A DNA stretch of 43,269 nucleotides from a virus: positions 1 through 43,269 of IMG/VR virus record IMGVR_UViG_3300025102_000072; one strand, written 5' to 3'. The position numbers and the translations under genes are program-made. Position 1 is the first letter of the stretch; each line of letters begins with the position of its first letter. Of the stretch, positions 14,357 to 23,169 are shown piece after piece. The notes beneath the pieces are model-generated. The model was not told the origin of the DNA and did no database searches. It was given only the letters and a program-made list of their open reading frames with translations.

Positions 14357-16449
14357 TACGATTCCTTAGCTTTGCTTGCAAAGACATCCATCATTGCATA
14401 CATATTATCCATACCTCTTTCTCTGTTTTCATCCATAGTTGGCATTAAACTAATAATACCGCTAGGGTCTGATTGCATTTCGTATGAGCCAGCGCCTCTT
14501 ACAGCTTGTCCTGTCATTACAAACTCACCATCGCTTAACATAGCTGGTATGTCATCACTGGTTTCTGTACCTGGACCATTTATATCGCCATCCATTCTTG
14601 GAAATTGGCTTGGGTCCATACCACCGCCTTCTTGCATTTGCACTGCTCCACCTTGCGCGTAAGCCATTACAGGCCCGCCATACATCATGCCCGAAGCCAT
14701 GCCGCCTGTTAAATCTTCTACAGCACCACCGTACATCATCATTTGCATAGAACCAATGCCTTTTTGACTTGGTTCATTTTGAGCTTGTATTTGTATTTTC
14801 TGTTGTTGTAATTGGTCGATTTGGTCAGCTATCATTTGCGCTCTTTGTAATTCGTTATTACGAACTACCATATCGTATTCAGTCATAAGATTTTGTATTT
14901 CAGCATCAATAGAAAACATCATCATTTCTGGTGTTCTACTGCTAGGCATATTTTGTATGCCGCTCTGTAAACCTTGAACAGCACCTCCATCCATCATACC
15001 TGCTGGCTTGCCACCAGATAATTCTGGGAAAGTATTTGCAGGCAGTAAACCAAACTCAACTGGGTTTGGTGTCTCTTGTCCCATTCTTCTAGCTATTTCA
15101 GCTTCAATATTGTATCTACCTGTTGGACTCATGGTTGTTAATGGGGTTAAAGGAACGCCCGTTTGTTTTTTAGCGTCTTCGTAAGCTAGTTTACCTAAAC
15201 CAGCAGCTAAAGCTCCGATACCAGCTGTCTTTGCAAAATTACCAAGACCTCCTAAAAAGCCTCCGCCTCCACCGCTACCGCCAGCGCCACCAATTCCGCC
15301 GCTACCGCCTGTTAAACGACCTAAGATACCGCTACCGCCTCCAGCGGCAAGTTGTTGTAATTGTTGAAGCTGTCCTGCTGGCATTGCAGCTAATTGTTGT
15401 GGAGTCAAGCTATTTAAAGCATTTTGTGCGTTTGTTTGTAAGTTTGCAGTAGTTACTTGGCTTTGTGTACCACTACCCAAACCAAATCTGTTTGCTAAAC
15501 CTTGTCCTGATGAGGGACCGCCTGCAAAGGTAGAGCCTGTTTGACCAAATATACCACCTGCAAGAGGATTTTGTATGCCAGAACCAATGCCTCCAAAACC
15601 TTGTCCAACACCACCTGCAATAGGTGATAGGCCTGGTATGCCTGCTTTAGCTAAAGGGTCTATAATTGTGCTAGATAAAAAAGTACCTGCTTTTCCTAGT
15701 AAACCGCCAATTCCAGGTATTTTAGTGGTTAGTCCGCCAATACCACCAAGAACGCCACCAAGAGCTGTACCAACCCCAGGTATAAAGGCTGCAATGGGAG
15801 CAACTTTTTTAACTACTTTTTTTAGTTTTTTGCCTATCTTTTTGAAGAATCCAAATTGTTCTAATCCTGTGATTGGGTTTAGTGTAGCTATACCTGTACC
15901 AACAACAGCCTCTTCTGGGTTTACTCCAATTTCTTTAAATTTACTCTCAACCATCGCCTCAAATCTATCATCTTCAAAAAACTCTGGTGGTAAAACTACT
16001 TCACCTGGTTTCAAATGAGCAAGTTGTGTATCTTCACCTTCGCCTTGAGCAGCAATTTCTTGTGCAATACCTCTCATTGGAGCTTGTTCTTGCATTTGAC
16101 CACGTTGCATAAGTATTTGCATAGATTCTTGTTCTTCTCGACTCATGTCCGGCATTTCTGTAGGCATAGTGCTTTTAAATATTTCCATTTCTCTATCTGA
16201 TATAGCACCTTTTCCTGCTTGGTCTCGCATTATTCTTTTGTACATTTCTATTTGTTCTTGAAGTTGCTGGTCACCCACCACCTGAGCCGTATCAGGATTT
16301 ATGCCTAATTGCTCTGCTATTGCTTTGTCTTGGTTAGACAAGACACCAGGCCCAAAAGCGTCGCCATCACCTTCTAAACGCTCTGGAGGCAACATAGAAG
16401 CGTCGCCTGTTAGTCCTAGTATTCTTTTTCTCAATAATTCATTTATCAT
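14356..16449 (-). CDS. Putative internal virion protein with amphipathic membrane segment
   Basis: A 697-residue protein. Residues 57-91 share a small domain (VVGDQ, 19 residues, KGAISDREMEIF) with the 481-residue protein. Residues about 199-240 begin with a strongly cationic amphipathic stretch (FFKKIGKKLKKVVKKVAP) and run into a hydrophobic Gly-rich segment, like membrane-active peptides. A Gly/Gln-rich middle follows, and near the C terminus GPGTETSDDIPAMLSDGEFV is a motif I recall from other marine phage virion proteins. It may be an ejected protein that helps DNA cross the envelope; this is inferred from composition and position. Confidence 0.6.
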   Translation of the reverse strand: MINELLRKRILGLTGDASMLPPERLEGDGDAFGPGVLSNQDKAIAEQLGINPDTAQVVGDQQLQEQIEMYKRIMRDQAGKGAISDREMEIFKSTMPTEMPDMSREEQESMQILMQRGQMQEQAPMRGIAQEIAAQGEGEDTQLAHLKPGEVVLPPEFFEDDRFEAMVESKFKEIGVNPEEAVVGTGIATLNPITGLEQFGFFKKIGKKLKKVVKKVAPIAAFIPGVGTALGGVLGGIGGLTTKIPGIGGLLGKAGTFLSSTIIDPLAKAGIPGLSPIAGGVGQGFGGIGSGIQNPLAGGIFGQTGSTFAGGPSSGQGLANRFGLGSGTQSQVTTANLQTNAQNALNSLTPQQLAAMPAGQLQQLQQLAAGGGSGILGRLTGGSGGIGGAGGSGGGGGFLGGLGNFAKTAGIGALAAGLGKLAYEDAKKQTGVPLTPLTTMSPTGRYNIEAEIARRMGQETPNPVEFGLLPANTFPELSGGKPAGMMDGGAVQGLQSGIQNMPSSRTPEMMMFSIDAEIQNLMTEYDMVVRNNELQRAQMIADQIDQLQQQKIQIQAQNEPSQKGIGSMQMMMYGGAVEDLTGGMASGMMYGGPVMAYAQGGAVQMQEGGGMDPSQFPRMDGDINGPGTETSDDIPAMLSDGEFVMTGQAVRGAGSYEMQSDPSGIISLMPTMDENRERGMDNMYAMMDVFASKAKES

Positions 16450-16760
16450 TATGGCGTACTCACTGTTACTGTTCCTAAACTCATTGTAGCAGAAAGTCCA
16501 GTCAAATAAGTTTGATGTTCATACAGGTTTCTAAACTGTGTGCCATCAAAAGCTTGATGAACCTCTGTCGTTGAGTTAAATATAATAGCACCTGTGGCAA
16601 ATTGCAACTCGCTAATGTCTGTGGAGTTATATGATTTTATAGCGTCTGGGTCTACAGAACTGAGGTTTATTTCTAATATTCTAATTAATCTGTTAAAAGT
16701 ATCTGCTGAAACTGTTTCACCTTGAGCAAAAGGCAACTGAGTTGGTAGTAATTTACTCAT
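16449..16760 (-). CDS. Small putative virion protein
   Basis: A 103-residue protein with a helical middle (AQGETVSADTFNRLIRILEI) and a beta-rich C-terminal half rich in Thr, Ser and Leu. AGGA lies upstream and the start overlaps the preceding gene (TAATG). It lies between the tail/DNA-stabilisation protein and the large internal-protein gene, so a tail or plug component is likely. No family is recognised. Confidence 0.5.
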   Translation of the reverse strand: MSKLLPTQLPFAQGETVSADTFNRLIRILEINLSSVDPDAIKSYNSTDISELQFATGAIIFNSTTEVHQAFDGTQFRNLYEHQTYLTGLSATMSLGTVTVSTP

Positions 16761-18652
16761 TATCTACGTCCTGACGGTTGAACTTCTACTCTTGTGCTTC
16801 CTAGCCTCCACTTATAATTTTTTCTATCTGTTTCAGAGGTGTCATCATCGGACTCAAACCTTAAAACAAATTGTCTAGCGCGCGAACGTAATGAACCAAA
16901 TGTAGAGCTTGATGTAATCTGTGTTGTAGAATCAGTGGTTAAGGTTTGATTTGCAAAATCACGTCTTTTAACAACCACATTTATAGCTGGATTTTGACTT
17001 GTGCCAACTTGATTTACAAACAATATATCTGGAAGTATTTTTTTAAGAAATACAAAATTTTCTCCATCTGCAATATCTATGTCAGCTGACTCTATAAAAA
17101 CACCGTCCATTGAATCGCTATCATTGTTAAAACCTTTTTCATGCTCATAAACGTATTTGGTTGAACTTGCTTCACCAGCTGCTAAAGGTTTATTTAGTAC
17201 GCCAGCTGCTAACCAGCTATATCTTTCTAATGAGCCTATGCTCCAAGAGTTTTCTTCATAGTTGTAAATTACATACCTAGATATTTCTGTTTCATTATCA
17301 GTAGTTGAAGGGTAAAAAAACCAAACTTCGCTAAACTCTTCGTTCAGACCTGCAAAACATTTAAACGCTTGGCTTTCATCTAAATCAGAAAAAACATAGT
17401 CTTGCACTGAGCATGGTAACTTTTGCACAGCGCCATTGTAAAAATAAAAACCTTTCTTAGACATATAAAAAACACCTTTTGGTGAATTTGCAGCAGCTTT
17501 AGGGCCAATAAGTCCTGCACCTTCATTAATTAGGTTTACAGCAAATGTGAGAGGTGGTCCAATAAAATTCATTGAATACAAAGATGTATCTGTCCATATT
17601 AAAACTTCTTGTCTAGCTTTTAAGCCGCCTACAATAGAAGAACCAGAAGATAATCTTAGAGAACCTGCGGTATTTGTTGCAAGTGGTTCAAACTCTAAGG
17701 GATTTTCTTGGTCACTAAATGCAATTAACATAGGGTCTAAAGTTCCTGTCCTAGAACCACTACTTATTGGGTCTGCGCCTAAAACTATTAAATGCCTATC
17801 GGTTTCTGACGTTAATACTTGCAAGCTTTGTGTTGGCACTAAGTTTGCGCCAGATACGGCAGAAAGCTTTACTGCTCTCGTTGTAAGACCATCGTTTTCA
17901 ACCCATCTATAAATACTTCCGCCGCGAGGATTTATTATTAAATCTTCGCCATAATTATCATGTGTCCATAATCTAAGTTGGTTAGTGTCGCTCAATGCAG
18001 TAGATGAACCCCAAGCTCCAGCTCCCCAAGTACCAACACCCCAACCTGTTGATTCAACATAAAACTCTAAGCCAGAATTTACTTGATATGCTGCATCGGT
18101 ACCAGAACCTCCATTGCCACTATCACTTGCATTTGCTGTGACTGTTGCACCACTTGTATCTTTGGCTGAAATTTCATAAGTGTTTGTGCCAGTAACTAAA
18201 CTAATTTGGTATTCTTGGTTTATAACAGCAGCGGTAACATTACCACCTAAACTGACAGCGCTTGAAAAAGTAACAAAATCTCCACTTACAGCACCATGAC
18301 TACTATCGGTTACAGTAAGCGTAGCAGAACCATTAGTTGCAGCAAAAGTAGCGGCATTTGTGGTGTTTTTTCTTATAGGTGTTATATCGTTATAAGTGTT
18401 GCCCTCTTCTATGTAATATTTATTAGTTGTGCCTACACCTAAATATTTATTACCACCTAATGAAATCCATGAGTGCAAAGCTCTAGCAGAGCCTATAATT
18501 GAATTTGAGTTAAGCTTTTCCCAGCCGCCAATTTTTTCTACGCGACCTTTTCTAAAACGAATTTTATCGCCGTCAACCCAACCACCTTCATTTGAATAGT
18601 CGGTTTCCTCTTTGTTTATTCCAGGCTTAAAATTAAGTTTTGATAGCGGCAT
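16760..18652 (-). CDS. Tail/packaged-DNA stabilisation protein, P22 gp10-like
   Basis: A 630-residue beta-rich protein. The opening (KLNFKPGINKEETDYSNEGG) and the segment WVDGDKIRFRKGRVEKIGGW (26-45) are typical of phage tail proteins related to P22 gp10, a plug/needle-base protein of the short tail. Repeated Gly/Trp-ending blades (around 190-470) suggest a beta-propeller; a Ser/Thr-rich insert lies at about 95-190. It would close the portal vertex after packaging and attach the tail tip. Placed downstream of the adaptor genes, as expected. The family assignment rests on motif resemblance. Confidence 0.65.
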   Translation of the reverse strand: MPLSKLNFKPGINKEETDYSNEGGWVDGDKIRFRKGRVEKIGGWEKLNSNSIIGSARALHSWISLGGNKYLGVGTTNKYYIEEGNTYNDITPIRKNTTNAATFAATNGSATLTVTDSSHGAVSGDFVTFSSAVSLGGNVTAAVINQEYQISLVTGTNTYEISAKDTSGATVTANASDSGNGGSGTDAAYQVNSGLEFYVESTGWGVGTWGAGAWGSSTALSDTNQLRLWTHDNYGEDLIINPRGGSIYRWVENDGLTTRAVKLSAVSGANLVPTQSLQVLTSETDRHLIVLGADPISSGSRTGTLDPMLIAFSDQENPLEFEPLATNTAGSLRLSSGSSIVGGLKARQEVLIWTDTSLYSMNFIGPPLTFAVNLINEGAGLIGPKAAANSPKGVFYMSKKGFYFYNGAVQKLPCSVQDYVFSDLDESQAFKCFAGLNEEFSEVWFFYPSTTDNETEISRYVIYNYEENSWSIGSLERYSWLAAGVLNKPLAAGEASSTKYVYEHEKGFNNDSDSMDGVFIESADIDIADGENFVFLKKILPDILFVNQVGTSQNPAINVVVKRRDFANQTLTTDSTTQITSSSTFGSLRSRARQFVLRFESDDDTSETDRKNYKWRLGSTRVEVQPSGRR

Positions 18653-18662
18653 AACACGACAT

Positions 18663-19091
18663 TTACGCTAACCTAATTATCGCGCCTGTTGCAGTAGCGC
18701 TTGGAAAAACAATAGTAAAATCTCCAGCAGTAGAAGTTTTGTCTCCACCAAAATCTATTGCAGCAACAGCCTTGTCAGATTGTGTGTCATTGTAAATTAA
18801 ACAACCTCTAGCTGTTACCGTAGCATTACTAAATGTTAAGTCTGCAAAATCACAAATAGCAGTAGTGCCAGATGTTGTTGGCGTTACTGACGTAAGTGCA
18901 GAGCCAGCAGCAGTATAGTTTGTGCCTGTAGCCTCACCTGTAGTTACGTAAGCAGTTGTGCCAGCTCCTAGTGTTGCAGAACTGCTATACAAGGCTAATT
19001 TAAAACTGTTACCACTTGTTGCTGTAAAATTATGTGTGCCAACAAGCAACTCTTGCTTGAAACTCGTACATATCGCTGATGTTATTGCCAT
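18663..19091 (-). CDS. Putative virion surface protein, Thr/Ala/Gly-rich
   Basis: A 142-residue protein, nearly all short beta-strands, rich in Thr, Ser, Ala and Gly, with few charges. It starts MAITSAICTSFKQELLVGTHNF, which I recall from a widespread uncharacterised phage family near tail genes. GAAGGAGC precedes the start. Most likely a virion component such as a decoration or tail protein; no specific job can be assigned. Confidence 0.5.
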   Translation of the reverse strand: MAITSAICTSFKQELLVGTHNFTATSGNSFKLALYSSSATLGAGTTAYVTTGEATGTNYTAAGSALTSVTPTTSGTTAICDFADLTFSNATVTARGCLIYNDTQSDKAVAAIDFGGDKTSTAGDFTIVFPSATATGAIIRLA

Positions 19092-19378
19092 TATAGCTCC
19101 TTCAATATTTTAGCCATGTCGCTGTGGCCCTGTTTTTCTAATAAATTTGCATAAGTCGTGTTCTGTGACTTAATTGCATTTTTCATACTATGTAAGATTA
19201 CAGTATAAACTTGATTTTGAAAAGCCAAAGCCTGCTGTTTTATATGCTCAGGTGCATCGTTAGAAATGTCGCAAATTTTCTTAGTTGCTTGTGCTGCCCA
19301 AAATTCTGGGTCATGTCCTTTGCCATCTGTTGTTGTAATACCAACTTGACCTAAAACAAAATCGCTTTCTACGCTCAT
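19091..19378 (-). CDS. Hypothetical protein of the connector region
   Basis: A 95-residue protein with a polar N terminus and a long helical C-terminal half (FQNQVYTVILHSMKNAIKSQ). It overlaps both neighbours (ATGA and TAATG) in the tail/connector block. I recall similar small proteins in uncultured marine phages, where they are uncharacterised. Confidence 0.5.
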   Translation of the reverse strand: MSVESDFVLGQVGITTTDGKGHDPEFWAAQATKKICDISNDAPEHIKQQALAFQNQVYTVILHSMKNAIKSQNTTYANLLEKQGHSDMAKILKEL

Positions 19379-20094
19379 CCTTTATATGGTTCTGGCGGAA
19401 CTACATTCTCATCTATTTTCAAACCATGCTGTTCTAATTGTTTATTTATATCTTGATAAGGTCCGATAATAAACTTACCCTCATGTGGAACTGCTACTAA
19501 TGGTTTGTTTAATCTGTGAAAACCATAAAGTTTTTCTGTAGCTGGCACATTGGAATCTAAAACTGTTGACCTGCCGCTTATACCAATTAATATATCTTCA
19601 CTCATACATTTGCTTATCCAAAACTCAACACAGGCTCTACCTGCCTCTGCAAAGTGCATATTTTCTTTGTATGAAAAATCTATGCCGAATAAATCTAGTC
19701 TACCAACCTTGTTCCACAAAGCAAAAGCTATAGCGTAAGCAACAGTATTGTTAAGATAGGCACATTTTGTTGCGTTACAAACTTCTTCTATTGGGTACAT
19801 AACAGGATTTTTAATTCTAGGGTCTAACTCACAAGTATAAACAGGTGTTTCTGTTTCTTCTAAAACACGACACATAACAGATGTTTGTTTACCTGCATCG
19901 TCAGTATCAAAAAACCTACTTGCAGGGTCTAGCATAAATATACGGTCGCATGGATAAGTAGAGGCAGTTGAGTTTATACACCAAACCTCATCCCACTCTC
20001 TGCCGTTTTGTAATCCTATTGCAAAATCAACTTGTGATATACCAAGTCCTACTAGGGCAATTTTTTTGCCTTCTAAATTTTCTATTCTGTTCAT
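19375..20094 (-). CDS. Conserved phage protein, Rossmann-like/DUF115-like
   Basis: A 239-residue alpha/beta protein. It begins with a nucleotide-binding-like strand-loop (KKIALVGLGISQVDF, 10-24), then CINSTAST, DRIFMLDP, a YPIEEV stretch, NNTVAYAIAFAL (about 115-126) and LDLFGIDFSY. This order resembles DUF115/sialyltransferase-type folds and a phage family found near head-tail genes, whose function is not known to me. It could modify a virion or host glycan, but catalytic residues cannot be confirmed from sequence alone. Confidence 0.5.
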   Translation of the reverse strand: MNRIENLEGKKIALVGLGISQVDFAIGLQNGREWDEVWCINSTASTYPCDRIFMLDPASRFFDTDDAGKQTSVMCRVLEETETPVYTCELDPRIKNPVMYPIEEVCNATKCAYLNNTVAYAIAFALWNKVGRLDLFGIDFSYKENMHFAEAGRACVEFWISKCMSEDILIGISGRSTVLDSNVPATEKLYGFHRLNKPLVAVPHEGKFIIGPYQDINKQLEQHGLKIDENVVPPEPYKG

Positions 20095-20738
20095 CAGCTC
20101 ACGCTAGAGCGGACTGAATCATACCTGTATTCGTCGCGTGTTCCACGACCTTCTGATGTGTTTTTCATTCTGGCTACCGCCTCCTTGAAACGTCCCTCTA
20201 ATTGAGTGATAACGTCAGGCGGTTCTTTTAAAAATATTGCTCCTTCTATTAAAGAGCCATACAACAAAGCATCTGAATAATCAGTTGACAAAAATGTTGT
20301 GCCAGAGTCGCTACCAGCAGTCAAAGAGACTGGTTTATGTAAATAATGAAGCTCAACCGTATAATCCGAATCGGGTATAGGCGATACTTCAAATGCCGCA
20401 TCATCAAACAAAGAGTAATATTTCGGTTTAGAGCGAGTAGTTCCAGATGAATATTCCTTTATGAATGATGGATGTTTAAAATCTAAATAGTCGTATGTGC
20501 TTGAACTTATTACAGCCAAACTCATAGGTGCATAAAAATCTGTAGGTGTTGCTAAAAATCTATTGCCTGTTGTTACAGTACCTTGAACGTTTTTACGTTG
20601 TTCTGGCAACTGCACGAAAGAAAATATACGGTCTTCTGCTTCTGTTATAAATGTTGGAAGTTGTGTTGTAAATGTAGATTCAGAGACCTGTAGGTAATCT
20701 TGTATAGCTGTTTTTAATGTACTGTATGTAAAACTCAT
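20094..20738 (-). CDS. Head-tail adaptor, SU10-type
   Basis: A 214-residue protein. Helical N terminus (YSTLKTAIQDYLQVSE), a ITEAEDRIFSFVQLPEQRK helix, then a strand-rich part with FLATPTDFYAP, a PKYYSL strand and SPIPDSDYTVELHYL, and a final helix-rich end with DYSDALLYGSLIEGAIF. This layout matches the SU10-type adaptor family that attaches below the portal and receives the tail. It lies among other connector candidates downstream of capsid genes. Confidence 0.65.
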   Translation of the reverse strand: MSFTYSTLKTAIQDYLQVSESTFTTQLPTFITEAEDRIFSFVQLPEQRKNVQGTVTTGNRFLATPTDFYAPMSLAVISSSTYDYLDFKHPSFIKEYSSGTTRSKPKYYSLFDDAAFEVSPIPDSDYTVELHYLHKPVSLTAGSDSGTTFLSTDYSDALLYGSLIEGAIFLKEPPDVITQLEGRFKEAVARMKNTSEGRGTRDEYRYDSVRSSVS

Positions 20739-21046
20739 GTTGTCACCGTTACCTCACCAACATTTGATGAAACCTCAAATGTAGATAATACACTACCCAA
20801 TTTACCATCACCAACATTAGTATAGACTAAAAATTTTCTATTATCGTCTGCTTTATCTGGTCTTGCATTTCTAATAGCTTGTGGGTCTTCTGGAGCTGGC
20901 TTTGGTTCTAGTTGTGGATGTTTTGCATCCCACATATCTGGTCCAACCAATAAGCCATCCCAAGTTTTACGCATATCATGCAATTTATATCTAAAACCAG
21001 ATATATCGCAGATGCCGTATGAGCGTTTACCTGATGCAAAAGACAT
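20735..21046 (-). CDS. Small connector-region protein
   Basis: A 103-residue polar protein with a conserved-looking middle (YKLHDMRKTWDGLLVGPDMW, 21-40) and a Pro-rich loop (about 47-56). It overlaps both adaptor-like neighbours. Similar small proteins occur beside adaptors in uncultured marine phages; its role is unknown, possibly head completion. Confidence 0.5.
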   Translation of the reverse strand: MSFASGKRSYGICDISGFRYKLHDMRKTWDGLLVGPDMWDAKHPQLEPKPAPEDPQAIRNARPDKADDNRKFLVYTNVGDGKLGSVLSTFEVSSNVGEVTVTT

Positions 21047-21741
21047 TATGCGTTACTGTAGCTCCTTAAATTTGGTGAAATTTTAAAAGATGCTCGGTCT
21101 TCATCTGTAGATAAAGCTCTTTGGAACTCTTCCTCATACAAAGCTTTCAACATTTGTGTTCTATCTGGTGCTCTTTTAAGTGACATATAATAAGCTAGTC
21201 CTGCTGCTAAACATGGGTAAAATCTAAAAGGCATATCTAAAGTATTTGCTCCAGCGTCAGCATCATCCATTCTTGTTAAAACATTCATGTAAACAGTGTA
21301 AGTGCTAGACTTATCCGGAACTGGCCAAACAGTAATTGTTGGAGTTGATTGTTTATCAATAAAAAATTGATTAGGTTTGCCTGTGCTTGATTTAGTTGTT
21401 ATATGTGAATATTCAGCTCTACTTAATCTTGTCATAGGCAAATCAGTAGTTTCTGTGCCTTCTGTTTCTCTAATATAGACATCAAGAACATCTATGGGTG
21501 CTGTAGCGTTAGTGCTATCAATGTTATATGCTCCTGTATCTTTAACCATAGCAACAGTTTTTTCTTTTACTGTCCATTGGTTTAAACCTCTGTTGGCCCA
21601 CTCTGCAAGCATTAAATTAAGGCTTCTAGTAGCACTTTTTAAATCGTAACCAGTGCGAAGCTCTAAGCCACAACGCTCAAACGCTTCTTCAACGTAGTCT
21701 GCTACATCTAATTCAAAGTCTTTGCTTCCAGATAATGCCAT
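21046..21741 (-). CDS. Adaptor/tail accessory protein, P22 gp4-like
   Basis: A 231-residue protein with a helical N terminus (YVEEAFERCGLELRTGYDL and SATRSLNLMLAEWANRGLNQ), a strand-rich middle with TITVWPVPDKSSTYTVYMN, and a helical C terminus (FYPCLAAGLAYYMSLKRAPD). This pattern is typical of phage adaptor or tail accessory factors that ring the portal. A second adaptor-like gene lies at 20094-20738, so the two may be successive connector rings. GAGAG precedes the start. Confidence 0.55.
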   Translation of the reverse strand: MALSGSKDFELDVADYVEEAFERCGLELRTGYDLKSATRSLNLMLAEWANRGLNQWTVKEKTVAMVKDTGAYNIDSTNATAPIDVLDVYIRETEGTETTDLPMTRLSRAEYSHITTKSSTGKPNQFFIDKQSTPTITVWPVPDKSSTYTVYMNVLTRMDDADAGANTLDMPFRFYPCLAAGLAYYMSLKRAPDRTQMLKALYEEEFQRALSTDEDRASFKISPNLRSYSNA

Positions 21742-21743
21742 AA

Positions 21744-22433
21744 TTACTCTCTATCTTCGTCTGAGGCATACAAATTGTCAAATGTAGCCACTGGGTCTGT
21801 GTAGCTTTCATGTGCCTCGGCTGAATGTACCCATTGTGACGGTGCAAAATCTGGAGCACCCTCACCTGTTCTCCACAAAGCTGGGTTAGTTGCTCTTACT
21901 CTGTTATTGGGCAAAGCAACAAAGTTACCAGTATAGTCACCAGCATCGGTTAAGTATAACACGTGTGATTGTTTGTGTTGAGCTGAGTCGTCAGCTATTG
22001 AATGTTCAGTATAATCTACAGTAAACATATATTTACCTAAATAAAACTCACCATCAATTTTACAATACCAAGGACTTGAACTAACCCTATCTAATGTAAC
22101 CACACTATGATGATGACTTAGACAATCCCAGGGTTGAGCTAAATGGTCTTGCATTGGGTTTGGCCACTCTTGTAAAGGAACATCTGCTACTAAAGCTTGA
22201 ATAGGCATACGGGCCCACATAGCGCCACCATGTACGTTTTCATCTGGATAATTTTCAAAGTCGGTCTCGCAGCCTGTAAAGACCACTTGAAAGGAAAGAG
22301 ACCTATCTGGAATTGTATTTACTGCAAACGCTAAAGCATGCAGATATTCACCGTGTCCGTGTTGATGATTAGTTGTAAACTCTTTTCTTACCCAGCATTT
22401 AAACTGCGGGATATTTGATATTAAATACGCCAC
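21744..22433 (-). CDS. Conserved virion-cluster protein, GTG start
   Basis: A 229-residue protein rich in His, Trp, Asp and aromatic residues (for example NHQHGHGEYLHALAF and DCLSHHHSVVTLD) and short beta-strands. The start is a GTG at 22433, preceded closely by AAGG; no upstream ATG is available in frame. I recall uncharacterised homologues in marine phages. The many His and Asp residues could bind metal. It lies between the basic-protein cluster and the adaptor genes, so a structural role is likely. Confidence 0.5.
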   Translation of the reverse strand: MAYLISNIPQFKCWVRKEFTTNHQHGHGEYLHALAFAVNTIPDRSLSFQVVFTGCETDFENYPDENVHGGAMWARMPIQALVADVPLQEWPNPMQDHLAQPWDCLSHHHSVVTLDRVSSSPWYCKIDGEFYLGKYMFTVDYTEHSIADDSAQHKQSHVLYLTDAGDYTGNFVALPNNRVRATNPALWRTGEGAPDFAPSQWVHSAEAHESYTDPVATFDNLYASDEDRE

Positions 22434-22452
22434 CTTATTTAATTAAAAAGTT

Positions 22453-22866
22453 TTACCTTTTTCCGCCTTTTGCTCTGTACTTAGTACCTTTCATACCACC
22501 ACCGCCAGCTCTGTACTTAGTACCTTTCATACCACCACCGCCAGCTCTGTACTTAGTACCTTTCATAGCACCACCGCCAGCTCTACCGCTTACTGGTCCT
22601 TTTGGCTTGCCTTTGGCTCTTATAGACGCGGCTCTTGCTGCCACACCTATGGGTCCGCTTGCAAGCGTCAAAGCAACTTTACCTGTTCTCTCAAGCGCAT
22701 TAACGACTGATTTAGGCATTTTACCCATACCTGGATTAGCTTTCATTTCTGATTTTGCTGCTCCACCCAGGGACATATATTTAGTGCCTTTCATAGCACC
22801 ACCTTTAGCCATGTACTTGGTGCCTTTCATGCCGCCACCTTTAGCCATGTATTTAGTTCCTTTCAT
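22453..22866 (-). CDS. Basic repeat protein with MKGTKY repeats
   Basis: A 137-residue strongly basic protein. Three MKGTKY repeats lie in the first ~30 residues, three more in the last ~40, each in a 12-residue Gly-rich unit, flanking a helical middle (about 35-90) with a hydrophobic segment. GGAAGGAGA selects the ATG at 22866. It is the last of four consecutive small basic genes; such proteins in marine phages may bind packaged DNA, or bind membranes through the Gly-rich repeats. Function unknown. Confidence 0.6.
   Translation of the reverse strand: MKGTKYMAKGGGMKGTKYMAKGGAMKGTKYMSLGGAAKSEMKANPGMGKMPKSVVNALERTGKVALTLASGPIGVAARAASIRAKGKPKGPVSGRAGGGAMKGTKYRAGGGGMKGTKYRAGGGGMKGTKYRAKGGKR
22472..22579. 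repeat. Three tandem 36-bp coding repeats
   Basis: Units starting GCTCTGTACTTAGTACC begin at 22472, 22508 and 22544, exactly 36 bases apart and nearly identical in sequence, with a partial fourth start at 22580. They encode the C-terminal MKGTKY repeats of the basic protein. Near-identity at silent positions points to recent expansion or gene conversion. Three diverged units encode the N-terminal copies at about 22760-22866. Confidence 0.7.
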
Positions 22867-22867
22867 A

Positions 22868-23167
22868 TTATCTCCTTCCAAATAATCCCATATTTGAATT
22901 TTTAGTTATTTTACCACCTTTTGCGGCAAAAGTTTTTACATTTGTTGGCTTACCACCAACGCCTTGTTTTTTAGCTCGTTTACGACTTACTGCTGATTTT
23001 TTTTCTGATTTAGTCATGCGTGCAGCTTTGGCAGCTGGCACACACTTTGGGTATTTTCTTTTAGCGTCTTTTTTTTGTTTTGACCTGCCACATTTATCAA
23101 AGCCACCACCTTTTTTTGGCGAGCCAATATCAACCCAATCTTCTTTAAACCACTTGGTTAAACTCAT
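22868..23167 (-). CDS. Small basic protein, DUF5872-like
   Basis: A 99-residue protein very rich in Lys and Arg. It begins MSLTKWFKEDWVDIG and contains KKGGGFDKCGRSK and RKYPKCVPAAKAARMT, a combination that I believe belongs to DUF5872, found in aquatic viruses. Two Cys residues (about 26 and 42) may pair or bind metal. It sits within a row of four basic genes; a DNA-condensing or virion-associated role is plausible but not shown. Confidence 0.6.
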   Translation of the reverse strand: MSLTKWFKEDWVDIGSPKKGGGFDKCGRSKQKKDAKRKYPKCVPAAKAARMTKSEKKSAVSRKRAKKQGVGGKPTNVKTFAAKGGKITKNSNMGLFGRR

Positions 23168-23169
23168 TT

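Noticed and set aside
13500-14369. Long plus-strand frames opposite the Pro/Gly-rich gene
   Set aside because: Antisense shadow of Pro/Gly codons, without ribosome sites or recognisable proteins.
22472-22579. 36-bp regularly repeated units as a CRISPR array
   Set aside because: Units are contiguous without spacers and encode protein repeats in frame.
22415-22885. 156-residue plus-strand frame with PPPALYLVPFI repeats
   Set aside because: Exact antisense of the MKGTKY repeat gene; it is open only because of the repeat composition.
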